Assembly (NCBI GenBank): GCA_001917585.1
Contig: MNEG01000035.1
Coordinates: 1 to 32,515 of the forward strand
Origin: Candidatus Rokubacteria bacterium 13_1_40CM_68_15
Lineage (GTDB): Bacteria > Methylomirabilota > Methylomirabilia > Rokubacteriales > CSP1-6
Length of the DNA stretch: 32,515 nucleotides
Reading direction: 5' to 3'
Below are positions 14,125 through 21,556 of this stretch, piece by piece. Position 1 is the first letter of the stretch; the number at the start of each line of letters is the position of its first letter. The position numbers and the translations under genes were made by a program. Under the pieces are notes generated by a model. That model saw only the letters and a program-made list of their open reading frames with translations. It had not been told where the DNA came from and did no database searches.

Positions 14125-15311
14125 GCGACCACCTTGGCCGTCCGAAGCCGTGCGATCTCGTCGGCGGCGATGCCGGCTTCGCACAGGACGAGCTCGGTGT
14201 GCTCGCCGAGCTGCGGCGCCGGAGTCCGGATGGTGCCGGGCGTGCGCCCGAACCGCACGGGCGTGCCGAGACTGGTGAAGCCGCCCGCGCGCGGGTGCGT
14301 GTCCGGGACGAGCATCCCGGTGGCCGCCACCTGGGGATCGGTCGTGAGGTCGGCGTAGCGATTCACGGGCGCGCACAGGACTTCACGAGCTTCCAGGCGC
14401 GCCATCCACTCCTTCACGGTGGCGTGGGTGAAGATCGGCGCGAGGATCGCGTTGAGCGCGGCCCGGTGGCGCACGCGCAGCTCGTTGGTCGCGAAGCGTT
14501 CGCCCTTCACGAGATCGGGGCGCTCGATCGCCGCGCAGAACGGCGCCCACAGGCGATCGATCCACGCCGCCACGTAGATCCAGCCGTCCCGCGCGGCAAA
14601 GGCCTGGAACGGCGAAAGGTAGGGATGCGCGCTGCCGTGACGGCCGGGCTCCTCGCCCGTCGCAAGGAAGATGCTCAGTCGTGCGGCGTGAGCCAGCATG
14701 AGACCGTCGAGCAGACACACGTCGACACGCTGGCCCTGGCCGGTGCGCTCACGGTGCAGGAGCGCCGTGACGATGCCCTGTCCCGCCAGCAGGGCGCCGA
14801 TGGTGTCGACGACGGGCGCACCGGTGAGGATCGGTGCGCCGTCGGGCTCACCGGTCACCGCCATGAGCCCGCCCATGGCCTGCACGAGCATGTCGAGGCC
14901 GGGCTTCTCGCGCCACGGCCCCGTCGGCCCGAAGGCGCTCAGCGAGCAGTACACGAGGCGCGGGTTGCGCGCGGCAAGCGTGTCGTAATCGATCCCGAGG
15001 CGCTCGGCCACACCGCCGCGATACGCCTCGATCACCACGTCGACGCCTTCGACGAGGCGGTGGAACACACGGCGGCCGTCGGGGTGCGCGAGGTCGAGGG
15101 CAAGGCTGCGCTTGTTGCGATTCACGGTCACGAACACGGCGCTCTCGCCGTGCAGGTGGAGTGCGTACGCGGTGCGCGACGCATCGCCGCTGTCGGGATT
15201 CTCCACCTTGATGACATCGGCGCCCATGTCGGCCAGATACATCCCGCACGCGGGCCCGGCAATGAGGTGGGCCAGCTCGAGAACCCGGTAACCGGTGAGC
15301 GGCAAGGCCAC
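14121..15311 (-). CDS. CaiB/BaiF-type (class III) CoA transferase
   Basis: A 396-residue protein with the family opening LTGYRVLELAHLIAGPACG, then ADMGADVIKVE, RNKRSLALDL and SLSAFGPTGPW. Asp140 in GLDMLVQAMGGLM is the expected catalytic aspartate, which carries the acyl/CoA intermediate in this family. Such enzymes move CoA between carboxylic acids, for example oxalate, carnitine or dicarboxylates; the substrate cannot be told from sequence. The start is GTG 15311 with no clear ribosome-binding site. It heads a minus-strand operon with the methyltransferase and the CurA-like reductase, suggesting CoA-dependent breakdown of an organic acid. Confidence 0.93.
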   Translation of the reverse strand: MALPLTGYRVLELAHLIAGPACGMYLADMGADVIKVENPDSGDASRTAYALHLHGESAVFVTVNRNKRSLALDLAHPDGRRVFHRLVEGVDVVIEAYRGGVAERLGIDYDTLAARNPRLVYCSLSAFGPTGPWREKPGLDMLVQAMGGLMAVTGEPDGAPILTGAPVVDTIGALLAGQGIVTALLHRERTGQGQRVDVCLLDGLMLAHAARLSIFLATGEEPGRHGSAHPYLSPFQAFAARDGWIYVAAWIDRLWAPFCAAIERPDLVKGERFATNELRVRHRAALNAILAPIFTHATVKEWMARLEAREVLCAPVNRYADLTTDPQVAATGMLVPDTHPRAGGFTSLGTPVRFGRTPGTIRTPAPQLGEHTELVLCEAGIAADEIARLRTAKVVA

Positions 15312-15410
15312 CGGGAGAGTCTAGATCAGGCCGCGGCCGCCGGCATCGGATTTGCCCGGTTCCCTGGGGTCGTGGGCCGAGCGCGTTCACCCCGGCGGAA
15401 CATCGAGATC

Positions 15411-15901
15411 GTGACCGACCCCGTGGAGTCCGCGCGGGCCGCCGGCCTGCGCTACGTGAGTGCCGAGGGCCCGGGGATCCGCCGCGTGCGGAGCGGCAAG
15501 GGCTTCCGTTACGTCGGCGTCGATGGCCGGCCCGTTCGTGACGGCGAGACGCTGGCCCGCATCTGCCACCTGGCGATCCCACCGGCCTGGAGCGACGTGT
15601 GGATCTGTCCACTCGCCAACGGGCATCTTCAGGCGATGGGCCGAGACGTCAACGCGTACCTGCGCGAGATCACCGGGGACGATTTCACGGCGAAGGATTT
15701 CTCTGCCGGAAGTCTTACATTCACCCCGCCGTCATGGACGCCTATCTCGACGGCGGCATCACGGTGGCGCTGCAGGCTCGGGCCCAACGCCGGATGGCCA
15801 CGGCCAGCTCGGGGCTCACACCGGAAGAAGCGGCGGTCGTCGCGCTGCTCCAGCGGCGCCTGCGCCCTGCGATCGAGCGCGATGTCGCCCGCGCCGCCTG
15901 A
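15411..15901 (+). pseudogene. Decayed eukaryotic-type DNA topoisomerase IB, two internal deletions
   Basis: The first 79 residues (GTG 15411: DPVESARAAGLRYVSAEGPG, FRYVGVDGRPVRD, LAIPPAWSDVWICP, GHLQAMGRD) are the N-terminal domain of bacterial topoisomerase IB. At about 15647 the sequence jumps in frame to VNAYLREITGDDFTAKDF, a segment that lies far downstream in intact proteins. At about 15700 it jumps again, now out of frame, to CRKSYIHPAVMDAYLDGG and GLTPEEAAVVALLQRRL near the C-terminus. Roughly half of the usual length of about 330 residues is missing, including much of the catalytic core. It cannot encode a working enzyme. Assembly error at both joints is the alternative. Confidence 0.85.
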
Positions 15902-15903
15902 CC

Positions 15904-16573
15904 TCAGGCCGCGCGCGGACGCCCCGCCAGCTCGGCCAGATCGAGCTCGATGGACGGACGCGTGTCGGCCTTGAGGACGCGCGCCATGTGGCGTAGCGCG
16001 GCCCGACTCTCCTCCGGATCGATGGCGGCCACGCAGTCGGCGGGTACCAGGAGGTCGTAGTCGCGGAGATAGGCGTCGCTCGCCGTGAACAGGACGCAGT
16101 TGTCGGTCGTGAGCCCGATAGGCGTCGCTCGCCGTGAACAGGACGCAGTTGTCGGTCGTGAGCCCGGTGACGATGACGGTCTGCGCGCCGAGGTAGTGGA
16201 GCAACAAATCGAGCGTGGTGCCGAAGAAGCCCGAGTGCTTCGGCTTCAGCACGAAGTAATCGTCCTCGTCGGGTTGCAACCGCTCGACGATCGGGCGGCC
16301 GCGGCCAGCGCCGAGGCAGTGCTCGACGAGGCGTCGGAAGTCCGACCGCCAGCGTCCGAAGTTGTCGTTCACGTAGAGGACCGGGACGCCGTGGGCCCGG
16401 GCGCGCGCTTTCAACTCGGCCAGGTGCTCGGCCATGGGCAACGCCTGCGTCAGCAGCTCCGCGCCGCCGTCGAACTCGAGATCGTTCACGACGTCGATGA
16501 GGAGCAACGCCGCGTGCGCATCGTCGGGGACGTTGCCGTGGAGATCAGGATTCCGCGCGGGCCGGGCTCTCAA
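15904..16573 (-). pseudogene. Isochorismatase-like cysteine hydrolase disrupted by a 49-bp tandem duplication
   Basis: The gene begins at TTG 16573, one base after the PhyH stop. It reads LHGNVPDDAHAALLLIDVVN, VLYVNDNFGRW, KHSGFFGTTLDLLL and VIVTGLTTDNCVLFTASDAY; Cys of TDNCVLF is the catalytic residue and D of LLIDVVND the general acid/base partner. A 49-bp direct repeat then shifts the frame. Beyond the duplication the original frame resumes (LRDYDLLVPADCVAAIDPEE, ALRHMARVL) to TGA at 15904-15906. Removing one repeat copy restores a normal protein of about 206 residues. The duplicated bases are identical, so the event is recent, or is an assembly artefact. Confidence 0.85.
16068..16165. repeat. 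Perfect 49-bp tandem duplication
   Basis: Bases 16068-16116 and 16117-16165 are identical and begin GATAGGCGTCGCTCGCCG. The unit is not a multiple of three, so it shifts the reading frame of the isochorismatase-like gene right after its catalytic cysteine region. No mobile element or longer homology is visible at the joints. Confidence 0.95.
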
Positions 16574-16574
16574 C

Positions 16575-17309
16575 TCAGGAATAGAGGGCCTCGAGCCAGG
16601 CGCGCCAGCCTGCGCGCGGCCGGACCAGGCCGAACTCGAGGATCCACGCGAGCCGGGGCTCGTCGGTCATGTTCGGCCCCGTCAGATGGAGCGTGTGCGG
16701 CAGATGGACGGTCGCGCCGCCCGCGCGAAGCGGACACGCGACGGCGCGCGTCGCGTCCACGCCGTCGACTTCCATGACGTGAGCGCTCTGCCGGTGCGCG
16801 CGCCGGTGATGAGGCAGGATGGGGCCCAGATGACTGCCCGGGATGAACTGCATGCAGCCCATCTCGAGCGACACGTCGTGCAGGGGAATCCAGAAGTGCA
16901 CCGTGGTGGCGAGGCTGTCGGGGCCAGCGTAGGCGCCGTCTTGATGCCAGGGCGTGGCACGGCCGTTGTGCGGCGGCTTGAGGATCGCGTGATCGAAGCC
17001 GGTGTGCTCGGTCGGTCCTCCAAGGAGCTCGGCGGCGAGCGCACGGGCAGCTCTGAACGTCGGCGTCCGCTTGAGGGCGGGCACGAGACGGATCGTCCAG
17101 TTGATCTCGGGGATCTGCTGGACGCCGGTGTGACGACCCTCGTCTCCAAGGTCGAAGGCGTGGCGGCCCGGAAGCTCGTGGAAGCGAGCAAACAGGGTGC
17201 TGAGCCGGCGCCGGATGCGACCGAGGTCGTCCTGGCACGTCAAGCGCTCCACGGCCAGGAAGCCGGTGCGCCAGAAGGCTTCAATCTGCCCGGCGGTCAG
17301 GAGCGGCAT
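16575..17309 (-). CDS. Phytanoyl-CoA dioxygenase (PhyH) family Fe(II)/2-oxoglutarate oxygenase
   Basis: A 244-residue protein with the double-stranded beta-helix iron site: H122 and D124 in TPWHQDGAYAG, and distal H208 in TLHLTGPNMTDEPR. The following Arg (DEPRLAW) is suited to 2-oxoglutarate binding. FWIPLHDVSLEMGCMQFIPG is the usual core strand pair of PhyH enzymes. The family hydroxylates varied small molecules; the substrate is unknown. ATG 17309 has a GGGAG close upstream. The isochorismatase-like gene starts one base after its stop, so the two formed an operon. The 173 bases between this gene and the zinc-ribbon gene hold no recognisable feature. Confidence 0.92.
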   Translation of the reverse strand: MPLLTAGQIEAFWRTGFLAVERLTCQDDLGRIRRRLSTLFARFHELPGRHAFDLGDEGRHTGVQQIPEINWTIRLVPALKRTPTFRAARALAAELLGGPTEHTGFDHAILKPPHNGRATPWHQDGAYAGPDSLATTVHFWIPLHDVSLEMGCMQFIPGSHLGPILPHHRRAHRQSAHVMEVDGVDATRAVACPLRAGGATVHLPHTLHLTGPNMTDEPRLAWILEFGLVRPRAGWRAWLEALYS

Positions 17310-17482
17310 CGCTCCCGTGGTGGTTGCAAGTAACGCACCGCCTTCGCAAAGCTACCGGGTCACGTCCGAGGCCTCTTCCGCGGTCCGCCGCCGCGGGTGA
17401 CTGTGCAAACCTTCGCATGCGGAGGAAAGATGCAGACGGTCAGCGGGGCAGGATGTGGGTCAGGCGCTCCAGGATCGCCGCG

Positions 17483-17761
17483 TCAGGACGCGAGTCGGAG
17501 GCCGGAGCGCATCTCGAACTCTTCCTGGTCGAGGAGCGAGCCGCTCTGGATGCGATTCATGGCGCCGCAGTAGCGGCAGTGAACGAAAGCAGGCTCGCGG
17601 ACGATGTAGGTACTGTCGCACTTACCGCAGCGGGTGGGATCGAGGGCCCGGCCGTTCCGGGCCGCAGCCCGCGCCGTCCGCGCCGGCACGAACCGTACGA
17701 TAGTGGCACCGGCGCGCCGCTCGATCGGCTCGACCTGTCCTGACCGGCTCCGGGTCTTCAT
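17483..17761 (-). CDS. Small zinc-ribbon protein, 92 aa
   Basis: A basic N-terminal half (RAGATIVRFVPARTARAAARN) is followed by a four-cysteine zinc ribbon: C45-G-K-C48 and C62-R-Y-C65. A short acidic tail (SLLDQEEFEMRSGL) ends the protein. ATG 17761 is the likeliest start; an upstream in-frame TTG adds MLYACRGL. The zinc ribbon implies nucleic-acid or protein binding, but no named family is recognised. The gene diverges from the sigma-factor gene, sharing an AT-rich intergenic region. Confidence 0.65.
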   Translation of the reverse strand: MKTRSRSGQVEPIERRAGATIVRFVPARTARAAARNGRALDPTRCGKCDSTYIVREPAFVHCRYCGAMNRIQSGSLLDQEEFEMRSGLRLAS

Positions 17762-17766
17762 AAGCC

Positions 17767-17811
17767 CGCGGCAAGCATACAACAAGTCGGACCATAATAA
17801 AGACTGCCGCG
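17767..17811. promoter_or_regulatory. AT-rich divergent control region with inverted repeat
   Basis: CGCGGCA (17767-17773) and TGCCGCG (17805-17811) are perfect inverted arms around an unusually AT-rich core for this genome, containing ACCATAATAAAGAC. It lies between the divergent zinc-ribbon and sigma-factor genes. TAATAA on the plus strand could be a -10 box, but no good -35 is seen. Role as shared promoter or operator is inferred. Confidence 0.35.
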
Positions 17812-17874
17812 AGTCAACCGGCGGCGCTGCTCATTCGTCAACACCGGTGGGGCCGCGCGGCCCCTGAGGAGAGC

Positions 17875-18390
17875 GTGGAGGGTGGTCCGAGCTATGACGA
17901 CCTGTTCGACGCGCATGCCCGGCGTCTTCAGCGCCTGTGTCGGCTGTTGCTCTCGGACCGCGAGGAGGCGGAAGAAGTGGTCCAGGAAGTCTTCCTGAAG
18001 CTCCACAAGGCGCAGGACCAAGGCGCGGCGCCTACCTCCTGGGGAGCCTGGCTCACCCGCGTGGCCGTCAATCTCTGTCACGATCGCCGGCGCGCCGGCT
18101 GGTGGCCACGCTGGCGGTTTCGAACCGATCGCATCGAGGATGTGGGGCTGGTCGCACGCGAGCCCAATCCCGAAGAAGCCGCGATCGGGGAAGAGACGCT
18201 GCGACGGATCTGGACCGCCTTCCGCCGGCTGTCCGACCGTCAGCGCGAGGTCTTCGTCCTGCGTCACCTCGAAGGCTGGACGACCGAAGAAGTCGCCACC
18301 GCGCTCGGTCTCCGCACGGGCAGTGTGAAGAGTCATCTCTTCCGGGCGGTGCGCGAGCTGCGAGCGGCCGCCGGCCGGAGCTTCCGATGA
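17875..18390 (+). CDS. ECF-type RNA polymerase sigma factor
   Basis: A 171-residue sigma-70 family protein with only regions 2 and 4. Region 2 covers about residues 5-75 (YDDLFDAHARRLQRLCRLLL, AEEVVQEVFLKLHKA, WLTRVAVNLCHDRRR). Region 4 covers about 115-165 (AFRRLSDRQREVFVLRHLEG, EEVATALGLRTGSVKSHLFR). The start is GTG 17875 with GAGGAGA just upstream. The stop overlaps the anti-sigma gene by four bases (ATGA), the usual ECF arrangement. Downstream genes for exported proteins suggest it answers an envelope or metal stress. Confidence 0.94.
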   Translation: MEGGPSYDDLFDAHARRLQRLCRLLLSDREEAEEVVQEVFLKLHKAQDQGAAPTSWGAWLTRVAVNLCHDRRRAGWWPRWRFRTDRIEDVGLVAREPNPEEAAIGEETLRRIWTAFRRLSDRQREVFVLRHLEGWTTEEVATALGLRTGSVKSHLFRAVRELRAAAGRSFR

Positions 18391-18863
18391 GCCGCTGCCT
18401 CTCCGAGCGGACGCTGGTGCGGCTCATCGCGGGAAACGGCCGCGAGAATCAGCGGGCTCACCTCGCCGCCTGTGACCGGTGTGACGCGCGCTATCGCGCA
18501 ATCGGGCGCGATCTCGATCGCGTGACCGACGTGCTGCTCCACACGGAGCCTCCACGCCGGTCGCCGTCCCTGCTCCCCCGCTACTGGGTGCCGGTCACCG
18601 CCGCAGCCGTGGCCGGCATCGCCCTGCTCGTCTGGGTCGAGATCACGGTGTGGCGGGCGGTCACACCGGCCCCGTCGGAAGAAGTCACCGCATTCCTGTC
18701 CGATATCTCGGCGACGATGTTCTCGGCGCGCGATGCGCTCGCGGCTGGTGACGACAGTGGGCCGGGGGCGCTCTCGGACGGCGGCGGCGCCGGCGGCTGC
18801 TCGTCGGATCCCCTGGGAATACTCGGATGCGAAAGCGACACTGCGAACGAACAGGCGCGCTGA
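18387..18863 (+). CDS. Zinc-finger anti-sigma factor with one transmembrane helix
   Basis: A 158-residue protein in ATGA overlap with the sigma-factor gene. Residues 25-32 (H25-LAA-C29-DR-C32) form the HxxxCxxC motif of zinc-binding anti-sigma domains. A single membrane helix follows at about 67-86 (WVPVTAAAVAGIALLVWVEI). The outside domain of about 70 residues is short and ends in a Gly/Ser-rich segment with two cysteines (GGCSSDPLGILGCES). It would hold the sigma factor at the membrane until an outside signal releases it. The Spy-like gene follows within 25 bases. Confidence 0.85.
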   Translation: MSRCLSERTLVRLIAGNGRENQRAHLAACDRCDARYRAIGRDLDRVTDVLLHTEPPRRSPSLLPRYWVPVTAAAVAGIALLVWVEITVWRAVTPAPSEEVTAFLSDISATMFSARDALAAGDDSGPGALSDGGGAGGCSSDPLGILGCESDTANEQAR

Positions 18864-18887
18864 CAGCAAACCTGGGAGACGACGACG

Positions 18888-19376
18888 ATGACGACGAAGC
18901 TCGGCTCGATCCTGCTGGCCCTGATGCTCGCGGGAGCCGCGCTGTTCACGAGCGGGAGTGCCGCGGCCCAGCCGCTCGGCCGCTCTGGTGGTGGTGGGCC
19001 GATGGGCGGTGGCTCGCCGCTGCTGCCACTGATGCTCCGCTCGGCGAACCTCACGCCCGACCAGGACGCGAAGGTCAAGGAGCTCGTCGCTGCCCGCCGC
19101 GCGTCGGCGCGATCGCTGATGCAACAGCTCCGGCAGGCCGAGGACGATCTCGCCGAGAAACTGCTCGCCCCCGGCAGCGTGCACCTCGTCGACGTCCAGC
19201 CGCAGCTGCAGCAGATCGGCCACCTGCGCGAGCAGATGCTGCGCGACAGCACGCAGGCGGCGCTCGACATCCGCGCGCTGCTCACGCCGGAACAGCTCGG
19301 ACGCGCCGCTCAGGCCAACACCCGGATGCGGCAGCTGCAACGCGAGATGCGCCAGCTCTGGCAAGAGGGGAAGTGA
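18888..19376 (+). CDS. Spy/CpxP-like periplasmic protein (heavy-metal resistance / LTXXQ type)
   Basis: A 162-residue exported protein. The signal peptide (residues 1-28) ends in SGSAAAQ, followed by a Gly-rich linker. The mature part is all helical, with two copies of the family signature: LTPDQDAKVKEL and LTPEQLGRAAQA, matching the LTPEQ motif of Spy, CpxP, CnrX and ZraP. These are periplasmic chaperones or metal sensors. Lying directly after the sigma/anti-sigma pair, it is a likely target or signal partner of that system. Confidence 0.8.
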   Translation: MTTKLGSILLALMLAGAALFTSGSAAAQPLGRSGGGGPMGGGSPLLPLMLRSANLTPDQDAKVKELVAARRASARSLMQQLRQAEDDLAEKLLAPGSVHLVDVQPQLQQIGHLREQMLRDSTQAALDIRALLTPEQLGRAAQANTRMRQLQREMRQLWQEGK

Positions 19377-19377
19377 C

Positions 19378-19824
19378 ATGCGAAGCCTGGTCGCGCTCGC
19401 GCTGATCGTCGTCCTGCTCGTCGCGATCACCTCGCCCGCCCACGCCTGCGGCGCGCCGTGCGGTGTCGCAATCGGCCTCGCGTCCTTCTTGTTCCTGAGC
19501 GCGCTGGTGGCGCCCTTCGCGTATCCCTACCCGTACTACGGGGGTCCGGCGTACGCGTACGCGGCGCCGGTCGCCTATCAGGCTCCGGTGGTGTATGCCA
19601 CCCGCCCCGTCGTCTACCAGACGCCGGTCTATCAGCCGCCCGCCGTGCACCCTGCGCCGGTTGCTCAGACACGTGTGGTGCAGTACCCGCACGGCCGCTA
19701 CGAGCTGCGCGGGGATGGCGTCACTACGACGTACCAGTGGGTGTGGGTCGTCGCGGAATCGCCGATCCCTCCGCCGCCGCCAGGCCTCCCGCCCGCCACG
19801 CCGCCACCGGGTCCGACGCAATAG
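19378..19824 (+). CDS. Exported Tyr/Pro/Ala-rich protein, 148 aa
   Basis: Starts at ATG 19378, one base after the Spy-like stop and with AGAGGGGA upstream. Residues 1-23 are a signal peptide ending in AHA, then CGAPCG. A hydrophobic stretch (IGLASFLFLSALVAPFA) precedes a repetitive YPYPYYGGPAYAYAAPV region with YQ/VVY repeats. A folded-looking segment (VVQYPHGRYELRGDG, TTYQWVWV) and a poly-proline tail end the protein. It resembles generic surface or envelope proteins and no family is named. Co-transcription with the sigma-factor operon is likely. Confidence 0.7.
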   Translation: MRSLVALALIVVLLVAITSPAHACGAPCGVAIGLASFLFLSALVAPFAYPYPYYGGPAYAYAAPVAYQAPVVYATRPVVYQTPVYQPPAVHPAPVAQTRVVQYPHGRYELRGDGVTTTYQWVWVVAESPIPPPPPGLPPATPPPGPTQ

Positions 19825-19862
19825 CCGACCGTGTCGACAGCGGCGGCTCCGACGTCGGCGCC

Positions 19863-19958
19863 ATGAGAGAGCTCCTCACCGGTGCCGCCATCTGGCGGTT
19901 GCTGGCGGGCGCGATGGTGGTCGCGCTCCTGGTGGTATTGCGCGCCGCTTTTTACTGA
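19863..19958 (+). CDS. Possible very small membrane protein, 31 aa
   Basis: ATG 19863 opens a 31-residue reading frame that is essentially one hydrophobic helix (WRLLAGAMVVALLVVLRAAF). There is no good ribosome-binding site and no homology can be judged, so it may be chance. It lies in the otherwise featureless gap of about 200 bases between the Tyr/Pro-rich gene and the binding-protein remnant. A TATAGT at 19993-19998 could be a -10 box for the latter. Confidence 0.3.
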   Translation: MRELLTGAAIWRLLAGAMVVALLVVLRAAFY

Positions 19959-20021
19959 TCGCGCGCCCTTTCCCAGCCGCGGGCCCGCGCTGTATAGTGC
20001 GCGACACCGGGAGGGGCCTCG

Positions 20022-20527
20022 ATGACGCTGGTCGCGCTCGTTCTCGCGCTGTTGTCGCTGGCCACACCTGTCGCCGCGCAAGCGCCGCTGACAGTCGGCC
20101 TCGACGGCACGTTCGCGCCCCACGCCATGCCGAAGCTCGGTGGCGGCGTGGAAGGCTTCAACGTCGACATGGCCAACGAGATCGCGCGGCGTCTCGGACG
20201 TCCCGTCAACATCGTCGCCCAGGAGTTCTCCGGCCTCATACCGGAACTTCAGGCCAAGCGCTTCGACTTCCTGGTCGCGCCCACCACCGTCACCGCCGAG
20301 CGGTGCTGCCCGACCTCATCGGCAACACGCTCGAGGTCGTCAAGCTGACCTCCCTGGCCAGCGTGGTCGCGCTGCCCGAGTTGCTGTACGCCGCGCGCTC
20401 GGCGCAAGCGATCACCTACAACCCATCGCCCATCGTGCTCGCCGCGGCGATGTACTTCGTGCTCCTCTGGCCCGGCGTGAGATTGCTCAGCCGGCTCGAG
20501 CACCACATGCTCGTCTCACGCCGATGA
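20022..20527 (+). pseudogene. Deletion remnant: amino-acid ABC binding protein fused out of frame to permease C-terminus
   Basis: ATG 20022, with GGGAGGGG upstream, opens a family 3 solute-binding protein: signal peptide (VALVLALLSLATPVAAQ), LTVGLDGTFAPHAMP, GFNVDMANEIARRLGR and FDFLVAPTTVTAER. At about 20303 similarity jumps, in another frame, to the last 70 residues of an amino-acid ABC permease: IGNTLEVVKLTSLASVVALP, AMYFVLLWPGVRLLSRLEHH. The rest of the binding protein and most of the permease are missing. The simplest explanation is one deletion of well over 1 kb across two neighbouring genes. The permease frame ends in an ATGA overlap with the next gene. Confidence 0.85.
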
Positions 20528-21522
20528 GCGCGCCTCGGCTCGGCGTGGGGTTCAGTCGCGGAGTCGCGCCCGCCGATATCGTGGAGGCCGTCAGGCTCGC
20601 CGAGTCGCTCCGCTACGAATCGGCGTGGATGGCCGAGGGCCACGCCGGCGACCAGTTCGCCGTCCTCGGTGCGGCCGCGGCCGTGACGACGCGGATCCGC
20701 CTCGGGACGAGCATCAGCAGCGTGTTCGTCAGGATCGCGCCCACTATCGCCATGGCAGCGGCCACGCTCGATCACCTCTCGTCCGGCCGGTTCGTCCTCG
20801 GGCTTGGCACGAGCCACCGCGAGCAGGTCGAGCCCGAGCACGGCGTGCCCTTCACCGAGCCGACCGCTCGACTGCGCGACACGATCGCGATCGTGCGCGC
20901 GCTCGTCCGCGACGGGTCGGTCTCGCACCGCGGCCGCGTGGTGACGATCGAGCGCTTCGATCTGTGGTTCACCCCACGTCGGCGCGAGATTCCGATCTAC
21001 GTGGCCGCGCTCTTCCCGAAGATGCTGGAGATCGCCGGCGCGATCGCCGACGGCGTGGTGCTGACCTGGCCCACGCTCGAGGCTCCGCGGCACGCCGCCG
21101 AACACGTCGCGCGGGGCGCCGCCCAGGCCGGGCGGCCGCCGGGCGAGATCACCTCGCTCATCCCCTGTGCCGTCTCGCCGACCCGTCGCGAAGCGCTCGA
21201 TGCCCTCAGGCCCGGGGTGGCGCTCTACGCGGGATTCTTCCCGCGCTACAACCGACTGCTCGCGGAGGGCGGCTTTGCCGAGGAGGCGCGCGCGATCAAG
21301 GAGGCGTGGGATCGCGGCGACCGTGGCACGATCGCCCGCCTCGTCCCCGACGCGATGGTGGACGCCGTCACGATCGCCGGCACGCCGGCGGAGTGCCGCG
21401 ACCGTCTCGCGCGGTACCGCGCGGCCGGCCTCGATCTGCCGATCATCAGTCCGCGCCCGGCCGGAGCCGACCCTCGCGGCAGCGTGATGGACGCGATCCG
21501 CGCTCTTGCTCCGACGGGATGA
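20524..21522 (+). CDS. LLM-class (luciferase-like) flavin-dependent oxidoreductase
   Basis: A 332-residue TIM-barrel protein of the luciferase-like monooxygenase/F420 reductase superfamily. Landmarks are RLGVGFSRG, AESLRYESAWMAEGH, TTRIRLGTSISSVFVR, the DHLSSGRFVLGLGTSH motif and ADGVVLTW. The family uses FMN or coenzyme F420; which one is used here cannot be decided by eye. ATG 20524 overlaps the permease remnant. It leads the catabolic run (nitrilase, hydrolase, PrpD) and may oxygenate or reduce the substrate before hydrolysis. Confidence 0.92.
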   Translation: MSAPRLGVGFSRGVAPADIVEAVRLAESLRYESAWMAEGHAGDQFAVLGAAAAVTTRIRLGTSISSVFVRIAPTIAMAAATLDHLSSGRFVLGLGTSHREQVEPEHGVPFTEPTARLRDTIAIVRALVRDGSVSHRGRVVTIERFDLWFTPRRREIPIYVAALFPKMLEIAGAIADGVVLTWPTLEAPRHAAEHVARGAAQAGRPPGEITSLIPCAVSPTRREALDALRPGVALYAGFFPRYNRLLAEGGFAEEARAIKEAWDRGDRGTIARLVPDAMVDAVTIAGTPAECRDRLARYRAAGLDLPIISPRPAGADPRGSVMDAIRALAPTG

Positions 21523-21556
21523 ATGAGGTATCAGCGAGAGTCACGGAGGAATCCTT

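Noticed and set aside
13965-15410. Long plus-strand reading frame running into the topoisomerase remnant
   Set aside because: It is antisense to the CoA transferase and methyltransferase, which have clear family motifs. Long antisense frames are expected at this GC content.
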